Counted from the first letter of the stretch, positions 47,593-55,782 are shown. The stretch is 64,000 nt of DNA from Stenotrophomonas panacihumi (GCF_001431645.1 NZ_LLXU01000058.1:1-64000), one strand, 5' to 3'. The notes: generated from the sequence alone by a model not told the origin. Made by a program: numbers and translations.

Positions 47593-48543
47593 TTGAACCC
47601 GGATTCCCGTTCCCAGGCCCCCGCGCTGCGCGTGCGGGACCTGCGCAAGACCTATGACACCGGCGTGCAGGCGCTCAAGGGCGTCTCGCTGGAGGTGCAG
47701 GAGGGCGACTTCTTCGCCCTGCTGGGCCCCAATGGCGCCGGCAAGTCCACCCTCATCGGCATCGTCTCCTCGCTGGTGAACCTCACCGAGGGCCAGGTGG
47801 AGGTGTTCGGCACCGACCTGGTGCGCGAACGCAGCGCCGCGATGCGGCTGATCGGCCTGGTGCCCCAGGAGATCAACTTCAACCTGTTCGAGAAGCCGTT
47901 CGACATCCTGGTGAACTACGCCGGCTTCTACGGCATGCCGCGCGAGGAAGCCGAGGCGCTGGCCGAGGCCGAGCTCAAGCGCGCGCACCTGTGGGAGAAG
48001 GCCCAGGTGATGAGCCGCACGCTGTCCGGCGGCATGAAGCGCCGGCTGATGATCGCCCGCGCGATGATGACCCGCCCGCGCCTGCTGATCCTCGACGAGC
48101 CCACCGCCGGCGTGGACATCGAGATCCGCCGCGACATGTGGCGCGTGCTGCGCGAGATCAACGGCGCCGGCACCACCATCATCCTCACCACGCACTACCT
48201 GGAAGAAGCCGAGAGCCTGTGCCGGCACCTGGCGATCATCAACCACGGCCGCATCGTCGAGCAGGGCCCGATGCGCGCGCTGCTGGCCAAGCTGGACGTG
48301 GAAGGCTTCCTGTTCGACATCGACGGCGACCTGCCCGCGCAGCTGCCGGCCATCGAGGGCGTCACGCTCGTGGCCGCCGACGCGCACACGCTGGACCTGG
48401 AAATGCCGCGCGCGATGGACCTCAACCGCATCTTCGCCGCGCTGCAGGCCGCCGGCATCCGCGTGCGCTCGATGCGCACCAAGTCCAACCGCCTGGAGGA
48501 GCTGTTCGTGCGCCTCACCGCCAACCTGGAGACCAAGGCATGA
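47593..48543 (+). CDS. yadG: ABC transporter ATP-binding protein (YadG-like)
   Basis: A 316-residue ABC ATPase. The Walker A motif is GPNGAGKST, signature LSGGMKRRLMIARAMM, Walker B LLILDEPTAGVDIEI, and H-loop LTTHYLEEAE. The last 70 residues are a C-terminal extension seen in the YadG/drug exporter subfamily. The gene appears to start at TTG (47593), 7 nt after GAAGG; there is no ATG nearby in frame. It overlaps the permease gene by 4 nt (ATGA). Confidence 0.9.
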   Translation: MNPDSRSQAPALRVRDLRKTYDTGVQALKGVSLEVQEGDFFALLGPNGAGKSTLIGIVSSLVNLTEGQVEVFGTDLVRERSAAMRLIGLVPQEINFNLFEKPFDILVNYAGFYGMPREEAEALAEAELKRAHLWEKAQVMSRTLSGGMKRRLMIARAMMTRPRLLILDEPTAGVDIEIRRDMWRVLREINGAGTTIILTTHYLEEAESLCRHLAIINHGRIVEQGPMRALLAKLDVEGFLFDIDGDLPAQLPAIEGVTLVAADAHTLDLEMPRAMDLNRIFAALQAAGIRVRSMRTKSNRLEELFVRLTANLETKA

Positions 48544-49343
48544 GCGCCACCCAGCCCGTCGCCCCGCAGAGCGACACCCAGCGCAACCTGGTCGCGCTGG
48601 GCACCATCGTGCGCCGCGAGGTCAAGCGCATCCTGCGCATCTGGGGCCAGACCCTGGTGCCGCCGGCCATCACCATGACGCTGTACTTCCTGATCTTCGG
48701 CGGCCTGATCGGCTCGAAGGTCGGCCCGATGGGCGGCTACGACTACATGGCTTTCATCGTCCCGGGCCTGGTGATGATGAGCGTGATCCAGAACAGCTAC
48801 GGCAACATCTCCTCCTCGTTCTTCGGCGCCAAGTTCGGCCGCCATGTCGAGGAGCTGCTGGTCTCGCCGATGCCCAACTGGGTGATCCTCACCGGCTACG
48901 TCGCCGGCGCGGTGCTGCGCGGCCTGATGGTCGGCGTGATCGTGCTGATCATCGCGATGTTCTTCACCCCGGTGCGCATCCCGCACCCGCTGGTGACGCT
49001 GTCCACGGTGCTGCTGGGCGCGACGATCTTCTCGCTGGCCGGCTTCATCAACGCGGTGTACGCGAAGAAGTTCGACGACGTGGCGATCGTGCCGACCTTC
49101 ATCCTCACCCCGCTCACCTACCTGGGCGGCGTGTTCTATTCGGTGACGCTGCTGCCGCCGTGGGCCGAGGCCGCCACGCACGCCAACCCGATCTTCTACA
49201 TGGTCAACGCGTTCCGCTACGGCCTGCTCGGCACCAGCGACGTGCCGCTGTGGGTGGCCTACACGCTGATGATCGGCTTCGTGGTGGTGCTGGGCGCTCT
49301 GGGCCTGTGGCTGCTGCGGCGCGGCGTTGGCCTGCGCAGCTGA
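48540..49343 (+). CDS. yadH: ABC-2 type permease (YadH-like)
   Basis: A 267-residue ABC-2 permease with six membrane helices. Blocks include LVALGTIVRREVKRILRIWGQTLVPPAITMTLYFLIFG, NSYGNISSSFFGAKFGRHVEELLVSPM and the family motif FILTPLTYLGGVFYSVTLLPPWAEAATHANPIFYMVNAFRYGLLG. It pairs with the YadG-like ATPase, from which it is separated by an ATGA overlap. The substrate is unknown; relatives move lipids, polysaccharides or drugs. Confidence 0.92.
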   Translation: MSATQPVAPQSDTQRNLVALGTIVRREVKRILRIWGQTLVPPAITMTLYFLIFGGLIGSKVGPMGGYDYMAFIVPGLVMMSVIQNSYGNISSSFFGAKFGRHVEELLVSPMPNWVILTGYVAGAVLRGLMVGVIVLIIAMFFTPVRIPHPLVTLSTVLLGATIFSLAGFINAVYAKKFDDVAIVPTFILTPLTYLGGVFYSVTLLPPWAEAATHANPIFYMVNAFRYGLLGTSDVPLWVAYTLMIGFVVVLGALGLWLLRRGVGLRS

Positions 49344-49353
49344 GGAGACCGAC

Positions 49354-50298
49354 ATGCGCATTCTCATCCTCGGCGCCGGCGGTACCGGCGGCTATTTCGG
49401 TGGTCGCCTGGCCCAGGCCGGGCTGGACGTCACCTTCCTGGTGCGCGAACGCCGCGCCCACCAGCTCGACCGCGACGGCCTGCGCATCCGCAGCCCGCTG
49501 GGCGATGCCGATTTCCCGGTCAAGCACGTCACCGCCGAATCGGTGGGCGCCGCCGCCGCGCTGGCGCCCTTCGACCTGGTGATCCTCGCCTGCAAGGCCT
49601 ACGACCTGGGCAGCGCGATCGACGCCATCGCCCCGGCCATCGGCGAAGGCACCACGGTGCTGCCGATCCTCAACGGCCTGCAGCACTACAAGGAACTGGA
49701 TGCGCACTTCGGCCACGGCAACGTGCTCGGCGGGCTGTGCTTCATCAGCGCCGCGCAGGGGCCGGACGGCGAAATCCTGCACCTGGGCAAGCCGGCCTCG
49801 ATCACCTTCGGCGAGCGCGACAGCGCGCACCTGAGCCCGCGCGTGCGCGCCTTCGCCGAGGCCTGCGCGCAGGCGGGCATCGACCATGTCGCCTCGCCGG
49901 CGATCGCGCAGGAGCAGTGGGTCAAGTACACCTTCCTGTGCAGCCTGGCGGCCGCCACCTGCCTGACGCGCGCGCCGATCGGCCGCATCGTCGAAACCGA
50001 GGACGGCCGCGCGCTGATCAACGGCCTGTACAACGAAACCCTGATCGCCTCGGAAGCCGACGGCCAGGTGATCCCCCTGCCCGCCCGCGAGAAGGCGTTG
50101 CAGACGCTGCTGGCGCCGGGTTCCGAACTCAAGGCCTCGATGCTGCGCGACCTGGAAGCGGGCCGGCAGGTGGAAGCGCGGCAGATCGTGGGCGACATGC
50201 TCGCGCGCGTGCGCGACACCGGCCGCAACGCGCCGTGGCTGATGGCGGCCTTCGTGCACCTGCAGGCTTACCAGCTGGAGCGCATGAGCCGCGCCTGA
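49354..50298 (+). CDS. panE: 2-dehydropantoate 2-reductase
   Basis: A 314-residue enzyme that reduces 2-dehydropantoate to pantoate with NADPH in coenzyme A synthesis. The dinucleotide-binding motif is ILGAGGTGGYFGGRLAQAG (about 5-23); ACKAYDL, LPILNGLQHYKELDAHFG and EQWVKYTFLCSLAAATCLTRAPIG are family blocks with the catalytic Lys in the WVKY region. The ATG at 49354 is preceded by TGAGGAGACCGAC. It follows the ABC permease gene with a 10-nt gap, so it may be read in the same transcript. Confidence 0.9.
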   Translation: MRILILGAGGTGGYFGGRLAQAGLDVTFLVRERRAHQLDRDGLRIRSPLGDADFPVKHVTAESVGAAAALAPFDLVILACKAYDLGSAIDAIAPAIGEGTTVLPILNGLQHYKELDAHFGHGNVLGGLCFISAAQGPDGEILHLGKPASITFGERDSAHLSPRVRAFAEACAQAGIDHVASPAIAQEQWVKYTFLCSLAAATCLTRAPIGRIVETEDGRALINGLYNETLIASEADGQVIPLPAREKALQTLLAPGSELKASMLRDLEAGRQVEARQIVGDMLARVRDTGRNAPWLMAAFVHLQAYQLERMSRA

Positions 50299-50326
50299 GG
50301 CCGGCTTTCGCGCGGCGCTGACGCGC

Positions 50327-50358
50327 GCCCGGGGATGCTGCCCGCCGGCATCCCGGGC
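50327..50358 (+). other. Hairpin immediately before the 50367 gene
   Basis: GCCCGGGGATGC (50327-50338) pairs with GCATCCCGGGC (50348-50358), with one bulged G. It ends 8 nt before the ATG at 50367 and overlaps the only Shine-Dalgarno-like stretch (CAGGCG). It could be a panE terminator or a translational control hairpin. Confidence 0.45.
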
Positions 50359-50366
50359 AGGCGTCC

Positions 50367-50879
50367 ATGAAAATCTTCGAGCAGGTATTCCGCGGCGGGC
50401 ACGTCGTGGTGATCGTGTTCTTCGTCGCCTGCGCCGCCGGCCTGGTGGCGATGGCCGGCTACGAGTTGTGGCACGGCTTCACCCCGGGCATCGAGCAGAG
50501 CACGCGCGACCGCTTCAATACCGTGCTCGAAGCAATCGGCATGCTGACCGTGGCGCTGGTCACGCTGGAGCTGGCCCAGACGATCTTCGAAGAGGAAGTG
50601 ATGCGCGACGTGAAAGTCAGCGGCCCCACGCGCGTGCGCCGCTATCTTTCGCGCTTCTTCGTGGTGATCGTCATTGCGCTGGCGATCGAAACGCTGGTCT
50701 CGATCTTCGAACTGATGCACGAAGACCCGCGGCAGTTGCCCTACGCCGCGGCCGTGGGCGCCTGCACCGCGATGCTGCTGGTGGCCTGGGGCCTGTTCGT
50801 GCGGCTAAATCGCAGCGCGGAAGAACTGGAGCCCGAAGCGATGGAAGAAGCCAAGCGCGAGGACCACAAGGTCGCCTGA
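50367..50879 (+). CDS. Four-helix membrane protein (PsiE-like size)
   Basis: A 170-residue protein with membrane helices at about 12-33, 52-72 (LEAIGMLTVALVTLELAQ), 90-110 (FFVVIVIALAIETLVSIFE) and 122-142. A charged loop (EEEVMRDVKVSGPTRVRRYLSR) joins helices 2 and 3. The C-terminus is strongly acidic (EELEPEAMEEAKRED). It resembles the phosphate-starvation-inducible PsiE family in layout, but I cannot confirm it. It ends convergent with the thioesterase gene; the two stop regions share an 8-bp inverted repeat (CGCCTGAG at 50874 and CTCAGGCG at 50902). Confidence 0.65.
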   Translation: MKIFEQVFRGGHVVVIVFFVACAAGLVAMAGYELWHGFTPGIEQSTRDRFNTVLEAIGMLTVALVTLELAQTIFEEEVMRDVKVSGPTRVRRYLSRFFVVIVIALAIETLVSIFELMHEDPRQLPYAAAVGACTAMLLVAWGLFVRLNRSAEELEPEAMEEAKREDHKVA

Positions 50880-50901
50880 GCGGCGACCCGGCGCGTGTGG
50901 C

Positions 50902-51345
50902 TCAGGCGCTGGCGACCGCGAACGGCAGCGGCTGCACGGGCGTCGGCTTGCCATCGGGACCGAGTGCGATCATCACGAAGTGGCCGCGCGTGCACAGCTT
51001 GCGCTCGCCGGTGGCCAGGTCTTCGGCGACGAGTTCGACCTCGACGCGAATGGAGCTGCGGCCGACCTCGACCACGCGGCCGATGGTTTCGACCATCTGC
51101 CCTTGCCGGATGGGCAGTTTGAAATCGACCTGGTCCGAGCGTGCCGTGACCACGGTGTGGCGCGAATAGCGCGCGGCGGCGAGGAACGCGGCCTTGTCCA
51201 TCCACGCCAGCGCCTGTCCACCGAACAGCGTGCCCATGTGATTGGTGTGGTTGGGGAACACGATCTCGGCCATGCGCACTTCGGTAGGCGCGATGGCGGG
51301 CGTGATGTCGGTGGACTCGACGGTATCGGAGGAAATTTCAGTCAT
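50902..51345 (-). CDS. Hot-dog acyl-CoA thioesterase (YciA/BFIT family)
   Basis: A 147-residue single-domain thioesterase. The hot-dog helix motif is NHTNHMGTLFGGQALAWMDKAAFLAAARYSR, with Asn/His/Gly and Asp of the catalytic region, then VDFKLPIRQGQMVETIGRVVEVGRSSIRVEVELVAED. It hydrolyses acyl-CoA to the free acid, controlling CoA pools. The start at 51345 (MTEISSD) has no strong ribosome site; ATG at 51375 is an alternative. It is transcribed towards the PsiE-like gene. Confidence 0.88.
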   Translation of the reverse strand: MTEISSDTVESTDITPAIAPTEVRMAEIVFPNHTNHMGTLFGGQALAWMDKAAFLAAARYSRHTVVTARSDQVDFKLPIRQGQMVETIGRVVEVGRSSIRVEVELVAEDLATGERKLCTRGHFVMIALGPDGKPTPVQPLPFAVASA

Positions 51346-51404
51346 GGCCGGAGGCGCGAATGGGGTCGCCCCCATTGTGCACCGACGGAACCGCCCCGGG
51401 CGCA

Positions 51405-51434
51405 CAAAAGCAAAAACCCCGGGAAGTCCCGGGG
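51405..51434 (-). terminator. Rho-independent terminator (minus strand)
   Basis: CCCCGGGA (51417-51424) and TCCCGGGG (51427-51434). On the minus strand it is followed by TTTTTGCTTTTG. It could end transcripts from the nrdB operon arriving from the right, 161 nt after its stop. Confidence 0.75.
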
Positions 51435-51461
51435 CTTTCCCACAATCCATCCGCTGAAGAG

Positions 51462-51575
51462 CCCCCCTTAGTAAGGGGGGCGCGCCGAAGGCGCGGGGGA
51501 TTGGAGGCGGAGGGCCGGGGCCCAAGGTTTTGCGAAGCACAACCTTGGGGGCGTTGCCCGCTACGCGGGCAGCGC
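51462..51575. repeat. Row of four hairpins (possible REP-type element)
   Basis: Four inverted repeats in 114 nt: CCCCCCTTAGTAAGGGGGG (51462-51480); CGCGCC-GAA-GGCGCG (51481-51495); CCCAAGGTT...AACCTTGGG (51521-51549); and GCGTTGCCCGC-TAC-GCGGGCAGCGC (51551-51575). It lies between the nrdB terminator and the nrdB stop codon. The first two units resemble the intergenic palindromic repeats known from xanthomonad genomes, though I cannot check copy number here. Confidence 0.6.
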
Positions 51576-51594
51576 CAAACCCCGCATGCGTTCT

Positions 51595-52614
51595 TTAGAA
51601 CGCATGGTCGAAAGAAACCTCACCCTGCACGCCGACCTGGTACGCCGACACGCGGCGCTCGAAGAAGTTGGTCAGCTCCTGCACGTCCTGCAGCTCCATG
51701 AAGGGCAGCGGGTTGCGCACGTTGTACTTCTTCTCCATGCCCAGCTTGGCGAAGTGCTGGTCGGCGCAATGCTGCAGGTACTCGCGCATGTCGCGGGTCG
51801 AGATGCCGGCCACGCCACCGGACAGCACGTCCTCGGCGAACTGCAGCTCGCACTCGATGGCCTCTTCCAGCATCTGGTAGACCTGCTGCTTCAGCGCATC
51901 GTCGAACAGGTCCGGCTCTTCCTCGCGCACCTGGCGCACGGACTCGAACGCGAACTCCATGTGGCAGCTCTCGTCGCGGAACACCCAGTTGGTGCCCGAG
52001 GCCAGGCCCGGCAGCAGGCCGCGCGAACGGAAGTAATACACGTAGGCGAAGGCGGCGAAGAAGAACAGGCCCTCGATGCACGCGGCAAAGCAGATCTGGT
52101 TGAGCAGGAACTGGCGGCGCTGCTCGCGGGTCTCGATGCGCTTCAGGCCCTGGATCGAGTCGATCCACTTGAAGCAGAACTCGGCCTTCTTCTTGATCGA
52201 GTCGATGTTCTCCACCGCCGAGAACGCCTTGGCGCGTTCGGCCGGGTCCGGCAGGTAGTTGTCGAGCAGGGTCAGGTAGAACTGCACGTGCAGCGCTTCT
52301 TCGTACAGCTGGCGCGACAGGTACATGCGCGCTTCCGGCGCATTGAGGTGCTGGTACAGGTTCAGCACCAGGTTGTTGGACACGATCGAGTCACCGGTGG
52401 CGAAGAACGCGACCAGGCGGTGGATCAGGTGGCGATCGGCCGCGGTCATCTTCGAATGCAGGTCGGAGATGTCGATCTGGAAGTTGATCTCCTCCACCGT
52501 CCAGGTGTTCTTGATCGCGTTGCGGTACATCTCGTAGAACTGCGGGTAGCGCATCGGACGCAGGGTCAGTTCGAAACCCGGGTCGAGCAGCATCTGGCGG
52601 CGTTGTTCGGACAT
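51595..52614 (-). CDS. nrdB: Ribonucleotide reductase class Ia, beta subunit
   Basis: A 339-residue R2 protein that carries the di-iron tyrosyl radical for NrdA. Iron ligands are Asp75 (ATGDSIV), Glu106 and His109 (EEALHVQFY), a Glu in AACIEGLFF and the Glu/His pair in ESCHMEFAFE. The radical Tyr is Tyr113, seven residues after Glu106 as in E. coli Glu115/Tyr122, so this is class Ia and not the Tyr-less class Ic. It lies downstream of nrdA and a KTSC gene on the same strand. Confidence 0.95.
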   Translation of the reverse strand: MSEQRRQMLLDPGFELTLRPMRYPQFYEMYRNAIKNTWTVEEINFQIDISDLHSKMTAADRHLIHRLVAFFATGDSIVSNNLVLNLYQHLNAPEARMYLSRQLYEEALHVQFYLTLLDNYLPDPAERAKAFSAVENIDSIKKKAEFCFKWIDSIQGLKRIETREQRRQFLLNQICFAACIEGLFFFAAFAYVYYFRSRGLLPGLASGTNWVFRDESCHMEFAFESVRQVREEEPDLFDDALKQQVYQMLEEAIECELQFAEDVLSGGVAGISTRDMREYLQHCADQHFAKLGMEKKYNVRNPLPFMELQDVQELTNFFERRVSAYQVGVQGEVSFDHAF

Positions 52615-52678
52615 TGTGCTGTTGCCTTGTATTTCCCCGCCCGGCGGCGGAAGTAAACGGGATTTGCTGGGGCGGCCC

Positions 52679-52903
52679 TCAGCGCTCGTAATCGTCGTGC
52701 GCGTGCTGGCTGATATAGGTGCTCAATCCTTCGCCGGCTTCGGCGAGCGTCTTCATCCGCGCCACCTTCCTGGGGCCGGCGCGGCCCTTGCTGCTGTACT
52801 GGTAGAGCGTGTCGCTGTTGCGGAACTTCACCCAGAGGGAGGTCGCGTCGAACCGGTAGGCTTCCACGCCCGAATGTCCCGAGCGGTTGGCGTAGCGCTT
52901 CAT
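52679..52903 (-). CDS. KTSC-domain protein encoded between nrdA and nrdB
   Basis: A 74-residue protein. The KTSC pattern is visible: VEAYRFDATSLWVKFRNSDTLYQYSS, then a helix with ARMKTLAEAGEGLSTYI and the C-terminal Tyr. KTSC is a small domain first noticed at the C-terminus of some lysyl-tRNA synthetases; its function is not established. It lies 64 nt upstream of nrdB and 156 nt downstream of nrdA on the same strand, so it is probably in the same transcript. The ATG at 52903 follows CCCGGGGGTTGAAG. Confidence 0.8.
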   Translation of the reverse strand: MKRYANRSGHSGVEAYRFDATSLWVKFRNSDTLYQYSSKGRAGPRKVARMKTLAEAGEGLSTYISQHAHDDYER

Positions 52904-53059
52904 CTTCAACCCCCGGGGAGGGCACGTTCTTTCCCGATGCTCCACGCGGCGTGTTGCGAACGGGTGCGGATCGGGTGATGCCATCCTCACGCGATGCCGA
53001 CAACCCGTCCTTGCGCGGAATCAATCCCGCGCCCGGACGGTTTGCCGCAGGTCACTGCA

Positions 53060-55465
53060 TTACTGGCACGCCTCGCAGGCTTCCGGGTTCTCCAGCGAGC
53101 AGGCCACCGCCTCGACCGGCGTATAGGTGCTCACCGTGGTCTTGGCGATCTTGGTCGCCGGACGCGAACGCAGGTAGTAGGTGGTCTTGATGCCCTGCTT
53201 CCACGCGTACATGTACATGGAGGACATCGCGCCGATGTTCGGGCTCTCCATGAACAGGTTGAGCGAGGCGGACTGGTCGATGTAGGCGCCGCGGTCGGCG
53301 GCCATGTCGATCAGCGCGCGCATCGGCAGTTCCCACGCGGTGCGGTAGACCTGGCGCAGGGTTTCCGGGATCTGCGCGATGCCCTGGATCGAACCTTCGG
53401 CCAGCTTGATGGTGTCGCGCATTTCCGCGGTCCACATGCCCAGCTTCTTGAGCTCGTCGACCAGGTAGCGGTTGACCTGCAGGAAGTCGCCCGACAGCGT
53501 CTCGCGCTTGAACAGGTTGGACACCTGCGGTTCGACGCACTCGTAGCAGCCGGCGATCGAGGCGATGGTGGCGGTCGGCGCGATGGCGATCAGCAGCGAG
53601 TTGCGCAGGCCGTGTTCCTTGATGCGCGCGCGCAGGGCGTCCCAGCGCTCGCCGTTCTCCGGCGTCACGCCCCAGGCGTCGAACTGCAGCTCGCCGTTGA
53701 CGGCGCGGGTATCACCGAAGGACGGGTGCTTGCCGCGCTCGGCGGCCAGCTCGCAGGAGGTTTCCAGCGCGTGGAAGTAGATCGTCTCGGCGATCTTCTG
53801 CGACAGCGCGCGCGCCTCGGCCGAATCGAACGCCAGGCGCTTGCGGAAGAACACGTCCTGCAGGCCCATGCAGCCCAGGCCGACCGGGCGCCAGCGCAGG
53901 TTGCCGCGGCGCGCGGTCTCGATCGGATAGAAGTTCAGGTCGATCACGCGGTCGAGCTGGCGCACGGCCAGGCGCACGGTCTCGGCCAGCTTGTCGAAGT
54001 CGAAATCGCCGTACTCGTCGAAGTGGCGGCCGAGGTTGATCGAGCCGAGGTTGCACACCGCGGTCTCGTCGTTGGAGGTGACCTCCAGGATCTCGGTGCA
54101 CAGGTTCGACAGGTGGATGACGTTGCCGGTGCGCAGGGTCTGGTTGCTGGCCTTGTTGCACTTGTCCTTGAACGTCATCCAGCCGTTGCCGGTCTCGGCC
54201 AGCGTGCGCATCATCCGCGAATACAGCTTGCGCGCGGAGATCGTGCGCTGCGCCTTGCCCTGGGCCTCGGCCTGGACGTAGGCGGCCTCGAAGGCGTCGC
54301 CGTACAGGTCGGTCAGCTCCGGCACGATGCGCGGGTCGAACAGCGACCATTCCTGGTCGGCCTCCACGCGCTTCATGAACAGGTCCGGCACCCAGTTGGC
54401 CAGGTTGAGGTTGTGGGTACGGCGGGCCTCGTCACCGGTGTTGTCGCGCAGCTCGAGGAAGTCCTCGATGTCGGCGTGCCAGGTTTCCAGGTACACGCAG
54501 GCCGCGCCCTTGCGCTTGCCGCCCTGGTTCACCGCCGCGACGGAGGAGTCGAGCGTCTTCAGCCACGGCACGATGCCGTTGGAGTGGCCGTTGGTGGACT
54601 TGATCAGCGAGCCGCGCGAACGCACGCGGGTGTAGCTCACGCCGATGCCGCCGCTGAACTTGGACAGCTGGGCGATGTCGCCGTACTTGGAGTAGATCGA
54701 CTCCAGCGAGTCCTGCGGCGAATCCAGCAGGAAGCACGAGGACAGCTGCTCGTGGGTGGTGCCGGAGTTGAACAGGGTCGGCGAGGACGGCAGGTAGTCC
54801 AGGTTGCCCATGCGCTTGTACAGCGCCAGGGCTTCGGGCACGTCTTCGCTCAGGGCGCTGGCGATGCGCAGGAAGAACTGCTGCGGGGTCTCGAGCACCT
54901 TGCGGGTATGCGGGTGGCGCAGCAGGTAGCGGTCGTACAGCGTGCGCAGGCCGAAGTAATCGAAGTGCAGGTCCAGCGAGATGTCGATGGCGTCGTTGAG
55001 CTTGCGCGCGTTGGTCTGCACGAAGTTCAGCAGGCGGTCGTTGATCAGGCCGACCTCGTGGCCACGGGCCACGGACTGCGAGAAGGCGTGGATCTCCTGG
55101 CCGGAGACTTCCTTGGCGATGTAGTTGGCCAGCAGGCGCGCGGCCAGGCGGCCGTATTCCGGCTCCTCGCCGATCAGCAGCGCGGCGGTGCGGATGGACA
55201 GCTCGTCCAGCTCGCGGGTGCTGGCGCCGTTGTACAGGCCGGAGATGGTGCGGGTGGCCACGCGCATCGGGTCCACCGCGTGCAGGCCCTCGCAGCAGCG
55301 CTGCACGGCACGCACGATCTTGTTCAGATCCACCGGCTCGATACTGCCGTTGCGCTTGGTCACGCCCATGACCGTGGCGGTCGGCGGCGACGTGAGCAGG
55401 AACTGGGCGTCTTTCTCGGCGGTAGCGGTGGAAGTTTCGGGCGAGGTCACGGCTCTGTTCTCCAT
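53060..55465 (-). CDS. nrdA: Ribonucleotide reductase class Ia, alpha subunit
   Basis: An 801-residue R1 protein that reduces ribonucleoside diphosphates. An N-terminal ATP-cone (about 30-120: TKRNGSIEPVDLNKIVRAVQRC...YGRLAARLLANYIAKEV) provides dATP feedback. The substrate site contains SSCFLLDSPQDS, NLCTEILEV and CNLGSINLGRHF. The C-terminus ends CEACQ, the redox-active pair that is reduced by thioredoxin or glutaredoxin. The ATG at 55465 is used here; a GTG six codons later is an alternative. The gene is preceded by a long leader and a promoter with NrdR-like boxes. Confidence 0.95.
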   Translation of the reverse strand: MENRAVTSPETSTATAEKDAQFLLTSPPTATVMGVTKRNGSIEPVDLNKIVRAVQRCCEGLHAVDPMRVATRTISGLYNGASTRELDELSIRTAALLIGEEPEYGRLAARLLANYIAKEVSGQEIHAFSQSVARGHEVGLINDRLLNFVQTNARKLNDAIDISLDLHFDYFGLRTLYDRYLLRHPHTRKVLETPQQFFLRIASALSEDVPEALALYKRMGNLDYLPSSPTLFNSGTTHEQLSSCFLLDSPQDSLESIYSKYGDIAQLSKFSGGIGVSYTRVRSRGSLIKSTNGHSNGIVPWLKTLDSSVAAVNQGGKRKGAACVYLETWHADIEDFLELRDNTGDEARRTHNLNLANWVPDLFMKRVEADQEWSLFDPRIVPELTDLYGDAFEAAYVQAEAQGKAQRTISARKLYSRMMRTLAETGNGWMTFKDKCNKASNQTLRTGNVIHLSNLCTEILEVTSNDETAVCNLGSINLGRHFDEYGDFDFDKLAETVRLAVRQLDRVIDLNFYPIETARRGNLRWRPVGLGCMGLQDVFFRKRLAFDSAEARALSQKIAETIYFHALETSCELAAERGKHPSFGDTRAVNGELQFDAWGVTPENGERWDALRARIKEHGLRNSLLIAIAPTATIASIAGCYECVEPQVSNLFKRETLSGDFLQVNRYLVDELKKLGMWTAEMRDTIKLAEGSIQGIAQIPETLRQVYRTAWELPMRALIDMAADRGAYIDQSASLNLFMESPNIGAMSSMYMYAWKQGIKTTYYLRSRPATKIAKTTVSTYTPVEAVACSLENPEACEACQ

Positions 55466-55730
55466 GAATGAGGCACGCGGTCGGCTGCGGGGGGCAGACG
55501 ACGGTTGGGTGGGTCGGGCATCGCAGCTTGGTCGGGCGGTGTCGCGAAAGCTGCGACGCCCGGGGCGGTCCCCGGGCAGAGCTTCCACTTCACCGTCCAC
55601 CCCTGCCGGGAGGCCACGGCCGGCGCCGCGCGTGGTGCTTGGCACGCGGCGATCGGTCCGGCACAGGGGTGGCCCATCGGGGGTTGCCTGCCTGTTGCTG
55701 GAAGGTCGTGACTTGGGTCACGCGCTGCCG
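55466..55730 (-). other. Long structured nrdA leader
   Basis: About 265 nt separate the predicted transcription start from the nrdA ATG. Reading with plus-strand coordinates, three stems are visible: TCGCAGCTT (55521-55529) with AAGCTGCGA (55548-55556); CCCGGGG (55559-55565) with CCCCGGG (55570-55576); and CCACCCCTG (55597-55605) with CAGGGGTGG (55664-55672). No cobalamin-box sequence is seen. A regulatory RNA is possible but unproven. Confidence 0.5.
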
Positions 55731-55734
55731 ATGA

Positions 55735-55782
55735 ACCCAAGATAGTGGGGTCGCCCCAATGCGTCAACACACGATGTTGGGT
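55735..55782 (-). promoter_or_regulatory. nrdA promoter overlapped by two NrdR-like boxes
   Basis: On the minus strand TTGACG (55767-55762) and TATCTT (55744-55739) are separated by 17 nt. ACCCAAGATAGTGGGG (55735-55750) overlaps the -10 and ACACACGATGTTGGGT (55767-55782) touches the -35. Matched against the remembered NrdR consensus ACACWATATATWGTGT they fit at 11 and 12 of 16 positions. The two starts are 32 nt apart, about three helical turns, which is the expected spacing for paired NrdR boxes. Confidence 0.7.

Noticed and set aside
55466-55730. Cobalamin riboswitch in the nrdA leader
   Set aside because: I looked for the conserved B12-box core and the G-rich receptor segments and did not find them; the stems present do not match the family's layout.
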